The notes under the pieces were generated by a model. That model ran no database searches, was not told the DNA's origin, and saw only the letters and a list, made by a program, of their open reading frames with translations. Both the position numbers and the translations under genes were made by a program. 64,000 nucleotides of DNA from Thermus sp. CCB_US3_UF1 (GTDB taxonomy: Bacteria; Deinococcota; Deinococci; Deinococcales; Thermaceae), in NCBI RefSeq assembly GCF_000236585.1, contig NC_017278.1, forward strand, positions 806,001-870,000. The letters run 5' to 3'. Positions 7,270 through 15,934 of this stretch are shown one piece after another; position 1 is the first letter of the stretch, and the number at the start of each line of letters is the position of its first letter.

Positions 7270-9014
7270 CGCAGCTGGAAGCGGCTGGCGGTGCTTTCCT
7301 GGACTTCCTGGATGGCGCGGAACCCCTCGAGGGCCCGCCTCCTCTCCCCGGGGGAAAGGAGGGCCCAGGCCACCTTGTTGCCGATGGGCTTGCCCTCCCG
7401 CCAGGCCCGAAGCTGGTGGCCGAGGCGCAGGCCGAAGAAGAAGCGGTAGGCCTCCTCCAGCCGCTCCGCCCCCTCCTGGCTTAGGGTGCCCCCGGCCGCC
7501 GCCGCCCTGAGCCGCTCCACCGTCCCCTTGGCCAGGCTTCCCGCCATGAGGGCGTAGAGCCGGGCCAGGGCCACGATGGGGGCTAGGGCGTGCCGCTTCA
7601 GGTCCAGCATGCCCTCCTCGGTGCGCACCCGGCCAAAGAGGCCCAGGGGAGGGCGGAACTCCAGGCTGGCCCGGGCCAGGTGGTAGAGGAAGAGGCCCTT
7701 GCGGCTGCCCTCGAGGACCACCTCCTCCAGGGGGGCCAGGGAAAGGGTCCCGGCGGCGGAGCGCAGGTCAAAGAAGATCTGGGTTTCCAGGAGGGCCTGG
7801 GGTTCCGGGGCCTCCATCCACCTGCGGAAGGTGGCCATCCACTCCCCCAGGGGGAGCCGCCAGCGGGTGGCCATGTACCCTCCCCGGCACTCGGGGATAC
7901 CGGCCTGCAGAAGCCCCACCACCACCCGCTCCGCCAGGGCCTGGAAATAGGTCTCGTGCCCCCCTTCCCCCAGGACCAGGGCGTTGTCCTGGTCGGTGAG
8001 GAGGGCCTGTTCCCGGCGGCCTTCCGAGCCGAAGACCATGAAGCTGTAGGGCACCGGGGGGTTCCCCAAGGCCGCCTCCGCCTCCTTGACCAGGCGGCGG
8101 ATCAGGGCGTCGTTCAGGGAGGCCACCACCCGGCCGATCTCCACCCCCCCAAGCCCCCTCTGGAAAAGCCCCTCCACCAGCCCCGCCACCTCGGCGCTGT
8201 ACCGCTCCAGCTCCAGGCGCTCGATCCGCCTCAGGAGGAGGAGGGGGCTTTGCGCCTGGTGGAGGAGGAGGTCGGTGTGGGTCACCACCCCTACCACCTT
8301 CTCCCCCTCCGTGAGGGGTAGGTGGTGGATGCCCCGCTCCACCATGGCCGCCACCGCCTCGTACAGGGGGGTGGTGGCGCTTAGGGCGAAAAGGGGGGCG
8401 CTCATCACTGCCCCCACCGGGGTGGTGGGGGGAAGGTCTTGGGCCAGAACCCGGTTCCTCAGGTCCCGGTCCGTGAGGATCCCCAGGGGTTCCCCCTGGA
8501 CCAGGAGGCTGCTGATCCCCTCCTGGCGCATGAGGCGGGCCGCCTCCGCCACCGTGGCCGAGGGGGGCACGAAGACCGGGGGACGGCGTACCAGCCGCCC
8601 CACGGGGGCGAAAAGGGAAACGTCCGGGGCTGCCCGGAGCCTTATCCGCTCCACCAGGCCCTGACCGAAGAAGCGGGCGGCCTCCGCAAAGGCCATGAGC
8701 CTGCGGAAGGCCTCCTCGGGAAAGACGCAAAGCCGCACCGGGGTGCGGGCCACCACGCTCAAGGCCGGGGGCTCCCCGGAAAGCAGGGAGGGGAAACCGA
8801 AGAACTCCCCAGGCCCCAGGGTGCCCACCTCGGCCTCCCCCTCCAGGAGGGCCACCTCCCCCTCGAGGAGGAGGAAAAGGGCCTGGGCGGGCCTTCCCCC
8901 TTGCTCCAGGAAGCGGGTGCCCGCGGGGTGGGTTTCCTCCCGGGCTTCCCGGAGCAAAGCCTCCCGCTCAGCCTCGGGAAGGGCGTTCAGGGGCGGAACC
9001 GTCCGGGGGTCCAT
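7266..9014 (-). CDS. cNMP-binding / CBS-pair / DUF294 nucleotidyltransferase-like protein
   Basis: A 582-aa cytoplasmic protein with an N-terminal cyclic-nucleotide-binding fold (~10-115), two CBS motifs (~145-255), and a DUF294 nucleotidyltransferase-like domain. The latter carries the signature GSEGRREQ followed by D341/D343 (LLTDQDN), and there is a helical C-terminal substrate domain (~440-582). The cNMP domain lacks the PRAA-type phosphate-binding arginine, so it may not bind cAMP. GlnD-like DUF294 proteins of this layout recur beside acetate permeases and CrbS-type kinases (my recollection). The role may be energy or adenylate sensing. It starts at ATG 9014, overlaps the upstream membrane-protein gene by 47 nt, and shares ATGA with the 58-aa ORF. 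Confidence 0.85.
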   Translation of the reverse strand: MDPRTVPPLNALPEAEREALLREAREETHPAGTRFLEQGGRPAQALFLLLEGEVALLEGEAEVGTLGPGEFFGFPSLLSGEPPALSVVARTPVRLCVFPEEAFRRLMAFAEAARFFGQGLVERIRLRAAPDVSLFAPVGRLVRRPPVFVPPSATVAEAARLMRQEGISSLLVQGEPLGILTDRDLRNRVLAQDLPPTTPVGAVMSAPLFALSATTPLYEAVAAMVERGIHHLPLTEGEKVVGVVTHTDLLLHQAQSPLLLLRRIERLELERYSAEVAGLVEGLFQRGLGGVEIGRVVASLNDALIRRLVKEAEAALGNPPVPYSFMVFGSEGRREQALLTDQDNALVLGEGGHETYFQALAERVVVGLLQAGIPECRGGYMATRWRLPLGEWMATFRRWMEAPEPQALLETQIFFDLRSAAGTLSLAPLEEVVLEGSRKGLFLYHLARASLEFRPPLGLFGRVRTEEGMLDLKRHALAPIVALARLYALMAGSLAKGTVERLRAAAAGGTLSQEGAERLEEAYRFFFGLRLGHQLRAWREGKPIGNKVAWALLSPGERRRALEGFRAIQEVQESTASRFQLR

Positions 9015-9339
9015 ACGCGGGGGTGAGCCAGGCCAGAAGGGGGATGAGGAAGTGGAGGGCCGCCTGGGCGCCGAAGGCCAGGGTCAGGCCCATGCCTAGG
9101 ACGAAGGCCGGGGGCAGGAGGACGAAAAGGCGCACCACCCGGCCCCATCCGGGGGCGGGCAGGGGCCAGAGGCGGTGGTAGAGGAGGCCAAGCCCCAGGC
9201 CCACCGCCACGGCCAGGGCCAGCTGGAGGAGAAGGCCTGGGGTGGGAAAGGGAAAGCCCAGGAGGTAGTGCCCCCCCAGGTAGAAGGCGAAGAGGGCGGC
9301 CAGCGCCCCCAGGTAAAAGCGCAGGTAACGTAGGGCCAT
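8968..9339 (-). CDS. Four-helix hypothetical membrane protein, first gene of the sensor operon
   Basis: 123 aa with about four hydrophobic segments (~5-25, 33-55, 66-88, 93-108) and a polar tail rich in Pro/Gly/Arg. I do not recognise a family. The start is ATG 9339, preceded by GAGG and by TAGAGT 5 nt upstream. It overlaps the DUF294 start by 47 nt, so the final ~15 codons are shared in another frame. Position at the head of the operon suggests a membrane partner of the sensing module, which is inference. Confidence 0.65.
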   Translation of the reverse strand: MALRYLRFYLGALAALFAFYLGGHYLLGFPFPTPGLLLQLALAVAVGLGLGLLYHRLWPLPAPGWGRVVRLFVLLPPAFVLGMGLTLAFGAQAALHFLIPLLAWLTPAYGPPDGSAPERPSRG

Positions 9340-9353
9340 ACCTCACTCTACAA

Positions 9354-9385
9354 AAGCCCAAGGGCCCCCCTAGGGGGGCCCTTGG
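9354..9385 (-). terminator. Terminator after the acetate/solute symporter gene
   Basis: A 14-bp perfect inverted repeat, CCCAAGGGCCCCCC, with a TA centre starts 5 nt past the symporter stop. On the minus strand it is followed by CTTTTG. The stem is very strong and the U-run short. It separates symporter transcription from the downstream sensor operon. Confidence 0.75.
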
Positions 9386-9389
9386 GGCG

Positions 9390-11060
9390 TTAGTGCTCCA
9401 CGGCTTTCCCTGCCCCCTTAGGCACGCGGATATCGTCCACCAGCTTTTGGATCTCCGCAGGCGGGGGCGGGGTGGCCCGGGAGACCAGGTAGGCCACCAG
9501 GAAGTTGAGGAGCATGCCCACGGTGCCCACGCCCTCGGGGGAGATGCCGAAGAGGAAGCGGGGCCAGCCCAGGTAGCTGGTGCCCACGATGTAGGTGGCG
9601 GTGAAGACCAGCCCCACCAGCATCCCCGCCACCGCCCCCTGGGCGTTCATGCGCCGGTCAAAGATCCCCAGGAGGATGGCGGGGAAGAAGGTGCTGGCCG
9701 CCAGGCCGAAGGCGAAGGCCACCAGCTGGGCGATGAAGGCCGGGGGGTTGATGCCGAAGGGGGCGGCCAGGACCGTGACCAGGAGGATCACCACCCGGGC
9801 GATGGCCAGCTTGGTGGCCTCCGAGGCCTGGGGGTTGATGATGCGGGTGTAGAGGTCGTGGCTGATGGCGCTGGCCATGACGATGAGGAGGCCCGCGGCC
9901 GTGGAAAGGGCCGCAGCCAGGCCGCCCGCCGCCACCAGGCCCACCACGATGGGGGAGAGCTTGGCCACCTCCGGGGTGGAGAGGACGATGATGTCCCGGT
10001 CAATGGTGATCTCCGTGGTGTCCTTGGAGGCGGTGATCTGGTACACCCCGTCCCCGTTCTTGTCGTCCAGCTTCAGGAGGCCCGTCTTGCTCCACTTTTG
10101 CACCCAGTCGATGGCCTGGACCTCCTGCACGGGCTTGTTGGCCAAGGTGTTCAGGAGGTTGTACTTGGAGAAGACGGCCACCGCCGGGGCGGTGGTGTAG
10201 AGGAGGGCGATGAAGAGCAGGGCCCAGCCGGCGCTCCAGCGGGCATCGGAGGCCTTGGGCACGGTGTAGAAGCGGATGATCACGTGGGGCAGGCCGGCGG
10301 TGCCCACCATCAGGGTCAGGGTGATGAGGAAGACGTTGAGCTGGCTAAGGTTCTGGAAGGGCTTCACGTACTCCTGGAGGCCCAGCTCCACCTGCAGCTG
10401 GCTGAGCCTCACGGCGAAGTCGGAGAAGCTGAAGGCCAGCTGGGGGATGGGGTTGCCAGTAAGGAAGTTGGCCAGGGCGATGCCGGTGATGAGGTAGGCG
10501 ATGATGAGCACGGTGTACTGGGCCACCTGCGTCCAGGTGATGCCCTTCATCCCCCCGATCACCGCGATGAAGGCGGTGACCAAGACCGCGGCCCAGACCC
10601 CGGTGGCCACGTCCACCCCCAGGTAGCGGGAAAGCACGATGCCCACGCCGCGGAGCTGGGGCACCGCGTAGGTGAAGGAGACGAAGATGGCCGCGATCAC
10701 CGCCACCACCCGGGCCACGTTGGAGTAGTAGCGGTCCCCCACGAACTCGGGCACGGTGAACTTGCCGTACTTGCGCAGGTAAGGGGCGAGGAGGAGGGCC
10801 AGGAGCACGTACCCTCCTGTCCAGCCCATGAGGTAGACCGCCCCGTCAAACCCCAGGAAGGAGATGAGGCCCGCCATGGAAATGAAGCTGGCGGCGGACA
10901 TCCAGTCGGCGGCGGTGGCGGCCCCGTTGGCCACGGGGGGTACGCCGCGCCCCGCCACGTAGAACCCCGCGGTCTCCCGCACGCGGGCCCAGTAGCCGAT
11001 GCCTATGTAAAGGGCGAAGGTCAGGAGAACGATGATCCAGGTCCAGGTTTCCGCGCTCAC
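9390..11060 (-). CDS. Sodium:solute symporter, ActP / VC_2705-type (probable acetate or short monocarboxylate permease)
   Basis: 556 aa, about 13 hydrophobic segments. Typical SSS features are FYVAGRGVPP near residue 33, ADWMSAASFISMAG, and GGMKGITWTQVAQY. Pairing with a DUF4212 small subunit and location between acs genes and a CrbS-like kinase match the VC_2705 group, for which acetate or similar carboxylates are the expected substrates. The GTG at 11060 follows a GGAGGGAGCC ribosome site and lies 9 nt after the DUF4212 stop. A soluble loop around residues 330-360 (DDKNGDGVY) looks like a Ca-binding DxDxDG-type segment, which is unusual for a transporter loop. Substrate specificity is inferred from context. 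Confidence 0.88.
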   Translation of the reverse strand: MSAETWTWIIVLLTFALYIGIGYWARVRETAGFYVAGRGVPPVANGAATAADWMSAASFISMAGLISFLGFDGAVYLMGWTGGYVLLALLLAPYLRKYGKFTVPEFVGDRYYSNVARVVAVIAAIFVSFTYAVPQLRGVGIVLSRYLGVDVATGVWAAVLVTAFIAVIGGMKGITWTQVAQYTVLIIAYLITGIALANFLTGNPIPQLAFSFSDFAVRLSQLQVELGLQEYVKPFQNLSQLNVFLITLTLMVGTAGLPHVIIRFYTVPKASDARWSAGWALLFIALLYTTAPAVAVFSKYNLLNTLANKPVQEVQAIDWVQKWSKTGLLKLDDKNGDGVYQITASKDTTEITIDRDIIVLSTPEVAKLSPIVVGLVAAGGLAAALSTAAGLLIVMASAISHDLYTRIINPQASEATKLAIARVVILLVTVLAAPFGINPPAFIAQLVAFAFGLAASTFFPAILLGIFDRRMNAQGAVAGMLVGLVFTATYIVGTSYLGWPRFLFGISPEGVGTVGMLLNFLVAYLVSRATPPPPAEIQKLVDDIRVPKGAGKAVEH

Positions 11061-11069
11061 GGCTCCCTC

Positions 11070-11321
11070 CTAGTCCTCAAAGCCATACTTCCGGTCCAAG
11101 GCCGCCATGCGGGAGGCGTAGTAGAAGATGAGGATCACGAACACGTAGATGCTCCCCTGCTGGGCGATCCAGAACCCCAGGGGCGGGCCGCCAAAGACCC
11201 GCACGGCGTTCAGGGGTTCCGCCAACAGGATGCCCAGCACATAGGAGACCAGGGCCCAAACGAGGAGCAGGTTTCGGATAAGGCTTAGGTTTTCCTTCCA
11301 GTATGCCTCCAGCGCGCTCAT
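11070..11321 (-). CDS. DUF4212 small subunit of the sodium:solute symporter
   Basis: 83 aa with two transmembrane helices and the family features: N-terminal YWKENLSLIRNLL, a central LAEPLN, then FGGPPLGFWIAQQGSIYVF, and a basic C-terminus (LDRKYGFED). Proteins of this type are encoded with the large VC_2705-type symporter subunit and are thought to assemble with it. It is the first gene of the permease operon, behind a strong promoter at 11393-11421 and a ~65-nt leader with a GGGAGGGAG ribosome site. Confidence 0.93.
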   Translation of the reverse strand: MSALEAYWKENLSLIRNLLLVWALVSYVLGILLAEPLNAVRVFGGPPLGFWIAQQGSIYVFVILIFYYASRMAALDRKYGFED

Positions 11322-11392
11322 AACTCCCTCCCCCGCTCGGGAAGCGCCTTGCCTGCGCCTCCTCCCTTGGGCTTCCCTCGCGGTTGGCGGCT

Positions 11393-11421
11393 ATCTTAGG
11401 GAAGGATGAGGAGGGTGTCAA
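11393..11421 (-). promoter_or_regulatory. Sigma-A-type promoter of the permease operon, with TTTC-extended -35
   Basis: On the minus strand TTGACA (11421-11416), a 17-bp spacer and TAAGAT (11398-11393) are near consensus. The -35 is preceded by TTTC (TTTCTTGACA), and a GCCAAGG lies just further upstream. The same extended motif occurs at both acs promoters (15959-16011), which suggests common regulation of uptake and activation genes. Confidence 0.8.
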
Positions 11422-11470
11422 GAAACCTTGGCTTTGTAGCCATGCGCAAAAGGGGCTTTTTCCCATAAGC

Positions 11471-11501
11471 AAGGGGGCGGGGTGCAAGGCCCCGCCCCCT
11501 T
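11471..11501. terminator. Strong hairpin between acs and the permease promoter
   Basis: A perfect 12-bp stem (AAGGGGGCGGGG with its complement) around a 7-nt loop sits 11 nt beyond the acs stop. It lacks a clear U-run on either strand, so it may terminate inefficiently or protect the 3' end. Confidence 0.6.
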
Positions 11502-11512
11502 GGCGCCGGGGG

Positions 11513-13396
11513 TTACTCCTCGAGGGTGGAGAGGTCCCCGGGGTCCTTCCCCAGCTCCCGGGCCCGGAGCAGGCGGCGGAGGATCTTGCCCGAGCGGGTC
11601 TTGGGGAGCTTGTCCAAGAAGACCACCTCGCTGGGGGTGGCGATGGGGCCCAGTTCCCGGCGCACGTGGGCCACCAGGCTTTCCTTCAGGGCCTCCGAGG
11701 GTGCTTGCCCCAGGCGGAGCACCACGAAGGCCTTGATGGCCTCCCCTTTGAGGGGGTCGGGCACCCCGATCACCGCGGCCTCGGCCACCGCGGGGTGGGA
11801 GACCAGGGCGCTTTCCACGTCCGCGGTGCCGATGCGGTGCCCGGCCACGTTGAGGACGTCATCCGCCCGGCCCAGAACGCTGAAGTACCCCTCTTCGTCC
11901 CGGCTGGCCACGTCCCCAGCGGCGTACACCCCCCCGGGCACCTCCCGCCAGTACTGCAGGTAGCGCCCGTGGTCCCCCCAGACGGTGCGCATCATGTGGG
12001 GAAAAGGCCGCTTCAGGACCAGGAGGCCCCCTTGGCCGGGGGGGACGGGCCTCCCCTCCTCGTCCACCACCTCCGCCTCCACCCCGGGGAGGGCCACCCC
12101 GGCGAAGCCCGGTTTGGCCGGAAGGTTCAAGGGGGTGCCCAAGGTGGGCCCGCCCAGCTCCGTCTGCCACCAGTTGTCGGCCACAAACCCCCGCCGGCCC
12201 TCCTCCACCAGGTGGCGGTAGGCCCAACGGAGGGCCTCGGGGTTCAGGGGCTCGCCGGCCACGGCCACCAGGCGCAAGGAGGAGAGGTCGTACCGGGCCG
12301 GCCACTCGGGCCCGTACTTCATGAAGAGGCGCACCGCGGTGGGGGCGGTGAACATGATGTTCACCCGGTACCGCTCCACCACCTGCCAGAAGGCCCCGGG
12401 GTCGGGGTAGTCCGGGGCCCCTTCCCGAAGGACGGAGGTGAGGCCTTCCAGGAGGGGGGCGTAGACGATGTAGGAGTGGCCCACGATCCAGCCGATGTCG
12501 CTGGTGGCCCAGAAGACGTCCTCGTCCTTGGCGTCGAAGAAGGTGCGCAGGTGGTAGGTGGTGCCCACCATGTACCCCCCGTGGGCGTGGACCACCCCCT
12601 TGGGTTTGCCCGTGGACCCCGAGGTGTAGAGGATGAAGAGGGGGTGTTCCGCCTCCACCATCTCCGCCCGGGCCTCTGGGGGATTATTCCAGAGAAGTTC
12701 CTGGAAGTCGTGGTGGCCCGGGGGGAGTTCCGCCTTGTAGGCCCGCTGGAACCAGACCACCTCCAGGGGAAGGTCCTTGATGGCCTCCTCCACGATGGAG
12801 CGGAGGTCCACCCCCTTGCCCCGGCGGTAGCTCACGTCCCCGGCGATGAGGAGCTTGGCCCCGGCGTCCAGGATCCTCTCCCGCAGGGCGGAAACCCCAA
12901 GCCCGGCGTAGACCACGCTGTGGATGGCCCCCAGGTAGGCGGTGGCCAGCATGGCCATCACCCCCTCGAGGGTGAGGGGCATGTAGAGGACCACCCGGTC
13001 CCCCGGGCCCACCCCTAGGCGCTTCAGCCCGGTGGCTAGGCGGCGTACCCGGTCCAGAAGCTCCCCATAGGTGAGCTTGGCCTCCTGGCCGTCCTCTCCT
13101 AGGTAGAGGAGGGCCACCTTGTTCCTCAGGCCCCGGGCCACGTTCCTCTCCAGGGCGTTGTAGACCACGTTGGTCCTGCCTCCCAGGAACCAGCGGTGCT
13201 CGGGGAGGTTCCACTCCAGAACCTTTTGGAAAGGCGTTTCCCAATGGAACCGCCTGGCCCACTCCCCCCAGAAGCCCTCGGGGTCCTCGAGGCTCCGCCG
13301 GTACTCCGCCCAGAAGTCCTGCAGGTTGGCCCCTTGGCGCAGGGCCTCGGGGGCCCAAAGCCGCTCTTCCTCCTTAAGAAGCTTTTCCACCGCCAT
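11513..13396 (-). CDS. Acetyl-CoA synthetase paralogue (AMP-forming)
   Basis: 627-aa AMP-forming acetate:CoA ligase. It has the adenylation loop ([18 protein letters not shown]), the WWQTE motif that shapes the acetate pocket, hinge region [20 protein letters not shown], and catalytic lysine K604 (TRSGKILRR). It converts acetate, ATP and CoA to acetyl-CoA. The canonical WWQTETGG is WWQTELGG here, and residues after it (PTLGTPLNLPAKPG) are shared with the IclR-fused neighbour rather than with AcsA at 16054. The two minus-strand genes thus form a subfamily that may use other short acyl groups. Its ATG lies 23 nt inside the fusion gene, preceded by GGAGGAAGC. Confidence 0.92.
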   Translation of the reverse strand: MAVEKLLKEEERLWAPEALRQGANLQDFWAEYRRSLEDPEGFWGEWARRFHWETPFQKVLEWNLPEHRWFLGGRTNVVYNALERNVARGLRNKVALLYLGEDGQEAKLTYGELLDRVRRLATGLKRLGVGPGDRVVLYMPLTLEGVMAMLATAYLGAIHSVVYAGLGVSALRERILDAGAKLLIAGDVSYRRGKGVDLRSIVEEAIKDLPLEVVWFQRAYKAELPPGHHDFQELLWNNPPEARAEMVEAEHPLFILYTSGSTGKPKGVVHAHGGYMVGTTYHLRTFFDAKDEDVFWATSDIGWIVGHSYIVYAPLLEGLTSVLREGAPDYPDPGAFWQVVERYRVNIMFTAPTAVRLFMKYGPEWPARYDLSSLRLVAVAGEPLNPEALRWAYRHLVEEGRRGFVADNWWQTELGGPTLGTPLNLPAKPGFAGVALPGVEAEVVDEEGRPVPPGQGGLLVLKRPFPHMMRTVWGDHGRYLQYWREVPGGVYAAGDVASRDEEGYFSVLGRADDVLNVAGHRIGTADVESALVSHPAVAEAAVIGVPDPLKGEAIKAFVVLRLGQAPSEALKESLVAHVRRELGPIATPSEVVFLDKLPKTRSGKILRRLLRARELGKDPGDLSTLEE

Positions 13397-15926
13397 ACGC
13401 TTCCTCCAACCCCGAGGTATCCCCGGGGTCCATGCCCAAGAGTTCCGCCTTTAGAAGGCGCCTGAGGATCTTGCCGCTACGGGTGCGGGGCAGGCTTTCC
13501 ACGAAGACGATGCGGGGTGGGGGGACCGGCCCCAGGTGGCGGAGGAGGTGGGCCTTGAGCTTTTCCGCCAGGAGGGGTTTGAGCTCCTCGGGGAGTTCCT
13601 TGCTGCGGGGCACAGCGAAGACCACGATCTCCTCCCCCTCCTCCCCCGGCACCCCGATGGCCGCGGCCTCGGCCACCTGGGGGTGGCTGAGGGCGGCGGC
13701 CTCCACCTCGGCGGTGCCCAGCCGGGCCTCCCCCACCTTGATGACTTCCTCCGAGCGGCCCAGGATGCGGAAGTACCCCTCCTCGTCCCAGGTGGCCAGG
13801 TCCCCGGTCCAGTAGAGCCCTCCCTGCCAGGGGCTCTCCCCGCCCAGGAGGTCCACCATCTGGGCTGGCCCGGCCCGGAGAAGGACCAGGTGGCCCTTGC
13901 TCCCCGGGGGGAGGACCCGGCCTTCCCCGTCCACCACCCGGGCCTCCACCCCGGGCAGGGGCACCCCCACGAAGCCGGGTTTGGCGGGAAGGGCCAGGGG
14001 GGTGGCCAGGGCCGGGGCCCCCAGTTCCGTCTGCCACCAGTTGTCCAGGGGCCAGGCCAGGTGCTCCCGGGTCCAGCGCCAGACCTCGGGGGCCAGGGCC
14101 TCCCCCACGCTCCCCACCAGCCTCAAGGAGGTGGGCCTGGCCTCCCCGTGCCGCCTCAGGGTGCGGAGGACCGTGGGGGAGGTGAGGAGGATGTCCACCC
14201 CTAGGCGGGCGAGGCGCCCGTAGAAGGCCGAGGGGCTGGGGTGGTCGGGCCGGTCCTCCACCAGAAGGCTCGTCCCTCCCAGGAAGAGGGGGGCGTAGAG
14301 GCCAAAGGAGTGGCCCACCACCCAGAAGAGGTCGGCGGTGGTGTGGAGGACCTCCCCCGGCTTGAGGTCCAAGAGGTAGCGGAGGGCCCAGGCCACCCCC
14401 ACCATGTACCCCCCGTGGCCATGGACCACCCCCTTGGGCTTCCCCGTGGAGCCCGAGGTGTAGAGGACGAAAAGGGGGTGGTGGGCCTCCACCGGCACCG
14501 CCTCCACCGGCTTTCCTTCCGAGGCCCTTTCCAGAAACTCCGTGGTGCCCCGGGCGTGCCAGAGCACGGGAAGGTCCAGCCCGGAAAGGGCCGCCTCCAC
14601 CACGGGCTTCAAGGGGAAGAGCTGCCCCCGGCGGTAGTAGCCATCCGCGGCGATGAGGAGCCGGGCCTGGCTTTGGACCAGGCGCTCCCGCAGGGCCTCA
14701 GGGCCCAGGCCCACGGGCAGGGCCACGTGGACCGCCCCCAGGCGGGCCAGGGCCAGGAGGCTTAAGGCCGCCTCGAGGCCCGTGGGCAGGTAGAGGGCCA
14801 CCCGGTCCCCCGGGCCCACCCCCAGGCCCCGCAGGACCCCGGCCAGCCGGGCCGAGAGTTCCCAAAGCTCCCGGTAGGTCCACTTTTCCAGGTGCCCTTC
14901 CCCGTCCAGGGTGAGGAGGGCCACCTGCTGCGCCCGCTCGGGCAGGTGGCGGTCTAGGGCGTTGAGGGCGGCGTTGGTGCGCCCGCCCGCGAACCAGCGC
15001 CGGCTTTCCCCCTGGTAAACCTCCTTCCACGGGGCCTCCCAGGCAAACTCCCGGGCGAAGCCGCCGAAGAAGGCCTCGGGGTCCTCGAGGCTGGCCCGGT
15101 AGGCCTCGGCGTAATCCCGCAGGTTGGCCTTGGCCTTCAGGGCGGGAGGGGGCTCCACCACCTCCACCCGGGGGCTGGCCTCCGCCGGCGGGGGCAGGGG
15201 AGGGGGGGCAGGAGGGGAGAGGTGGGGGGAGACCTGGGCCACCTCGGAAAGGGCCCGGGCCAGGCGGCTGAAGGCGAAGGGGAAGCGGCGGGAGGGCACC
15301 ACCACCCCCAAGGCCCCTAAAACCTCCCCCCCTGGCCCCAAAAGGGGGGCGGCCAGGGCGGAAAGCCCAGGGGCATACTCCTCCATCTCCGCCGCCAGGC
15401 CCGATTCCCGCACCCGGGAAAGCTCCTCCTCCAGGGCCACGGGGTCGGTGAGGGTGTAGGGGGTGCGGGGGCGCAAGGGGGGGAGGGGCAGGGCCCCGTA
15501 GGCCAGGAGCACCTTGCCCAGGGCCAAGGCATGGGTTTCCTCGGGCAGGGTTTCCCCCAGGGGATGGGGCTGGCCCTGGCGGCCCCGGGTTTTCAGCCGC
15601 ACCCCCTCGGGGGTGAGGAGGGCCAGGTAGCACCGCTCCCGGGTGCGCAGGTAGAGCTCCTCCAGGGCCTCCACCAGGTAGGGGCTACGCCCGGAGGAAC
15701 TCCCCGGGATGGGGGCCAGCCCGGCCTGCCCAAGCCGGTAGCCCCGCTCGGTCTTCACGGCAAACCCCTCCTCCGCCAGGCTGTTCAAAAGGGCGTAGGC
15801 GGTGGAGAGGCTTTTCCCCAGGAGGCGGGCCACCTCCTTCACCTCCACCCCTTCGGGGTGCTCGGCCAGGTAGGCCAGGATGCGCAAGGCTGCCTGCACC
15901 GTGGAGAGGCTGCGCCTTCGGGCCAT
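13374..15926 (-). CDS. IclR-type transcriptional regulator fused to an acetyl-CoA synthetase domain
   Basis: 850 aa. Residues 1-66 are an IclR winged helix (TVQAALRILAYLAEHPEG, VARLLGKSLSTAYALL, GFAVKTERGYRLG). Residues ~80-232 are an IclR effector domain (ETHALALGKVLLAYGA, APGLSALAAPLLGPGGEVLGALG). A Pro-rich linker covers 233-262, and a full AMP-forming synthetase follows (~265-850) with [25 protein letters not shown] and lysine K819 (RTRSGKILRR). The hinge motif reads KVGEARLGTAEVE, so the usual GHR is changed to EAR, hinting at altered activity. It could couple acetate or acyl-CoA binding to DNA binding. ATG 15926 is chosen because MARRRSLST begins the IclR domain and a -10-like box lies 8 nt upstream. 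It is divergent from acsA and overlaps the second acs gene by 23 nt. Confidence 0.9.
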   Translation of the reverse strand: MARRRSLSTVQAALRILAYLAEHPEGVEVKEVARLLGKSLSTAYALLNSLAEEGFAVKTERGYRLGQAGLAPIPGSSSGRSPYLVEALEELYLRTRERCYLALLTPEGVRLKTRGRQGQPHPLGETLPEETHALALGKVLLAYGALPLPPLRPRTPYTLTDPVALEEELSRVRESGLAAEMEEYAPGLSALAAPLLGPGGEVLGALGVVVPSRRFPFAFSRLARALSEVAQVSPHLSPPAPPPLPPPAEASPRVEVVEPPPALKAKANLRDYAEAYRASLEDPEAFFGGFAREFAWEAPWKEVYQGESRRWFAGGRTNAALNALDRHLPERAQQVALLTLDGEGHLEKWTYRELWELSARLAGVLRGLGVGPGDRVALYLPTGLEAALSLLALARLGAVHVALPVGLGPEALRERLVQSQARLLIAADGYYRRGQLFPLKPVVEAALSGLDLPVLWHARGTTEFLERASEGKPVEAVPVEAHHPLFVLYTSGSTGKPKGVVHGHGGYMVGVAWALRYLLDLKPGEVLHTTADLFWVVGHSFGLYAPLFLGGTSLLVEDRPDHPSPSAFYGRLARLGVDILLTSPTVLRTLRRHGEARPTSLRLVGSVGEALAPEVWRWTREHLAWPLDNWWQTELGAPALATPLALPAKPGFVGVPLPGVEARVVDGEGRVLPPGSKGHLVLLRAGPAQMVDLLGGESPWQGGLYWTGDLATWDEEGYFRILGRSEEVIKVGEARLGTAEVEAAALSHPQVAEAAAIGVPGEEGEEIVVFAVPRSKELPEELKPLLAEKLKAHLLRHLGPVPPPRIVFVESLPRTRSGKILRRLLKAELLGMDPGDTSGLEEAYGGGKAS

Positions 15927-15934
15927 CTGGGCCC

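Noticed and set aside
9393-11288. 631-codon plus-strand frame opposite the symporter
   Set aside because: Rich in His/Gly/Asp/Gln without domains; it is the complement of a clear membrane transporter.
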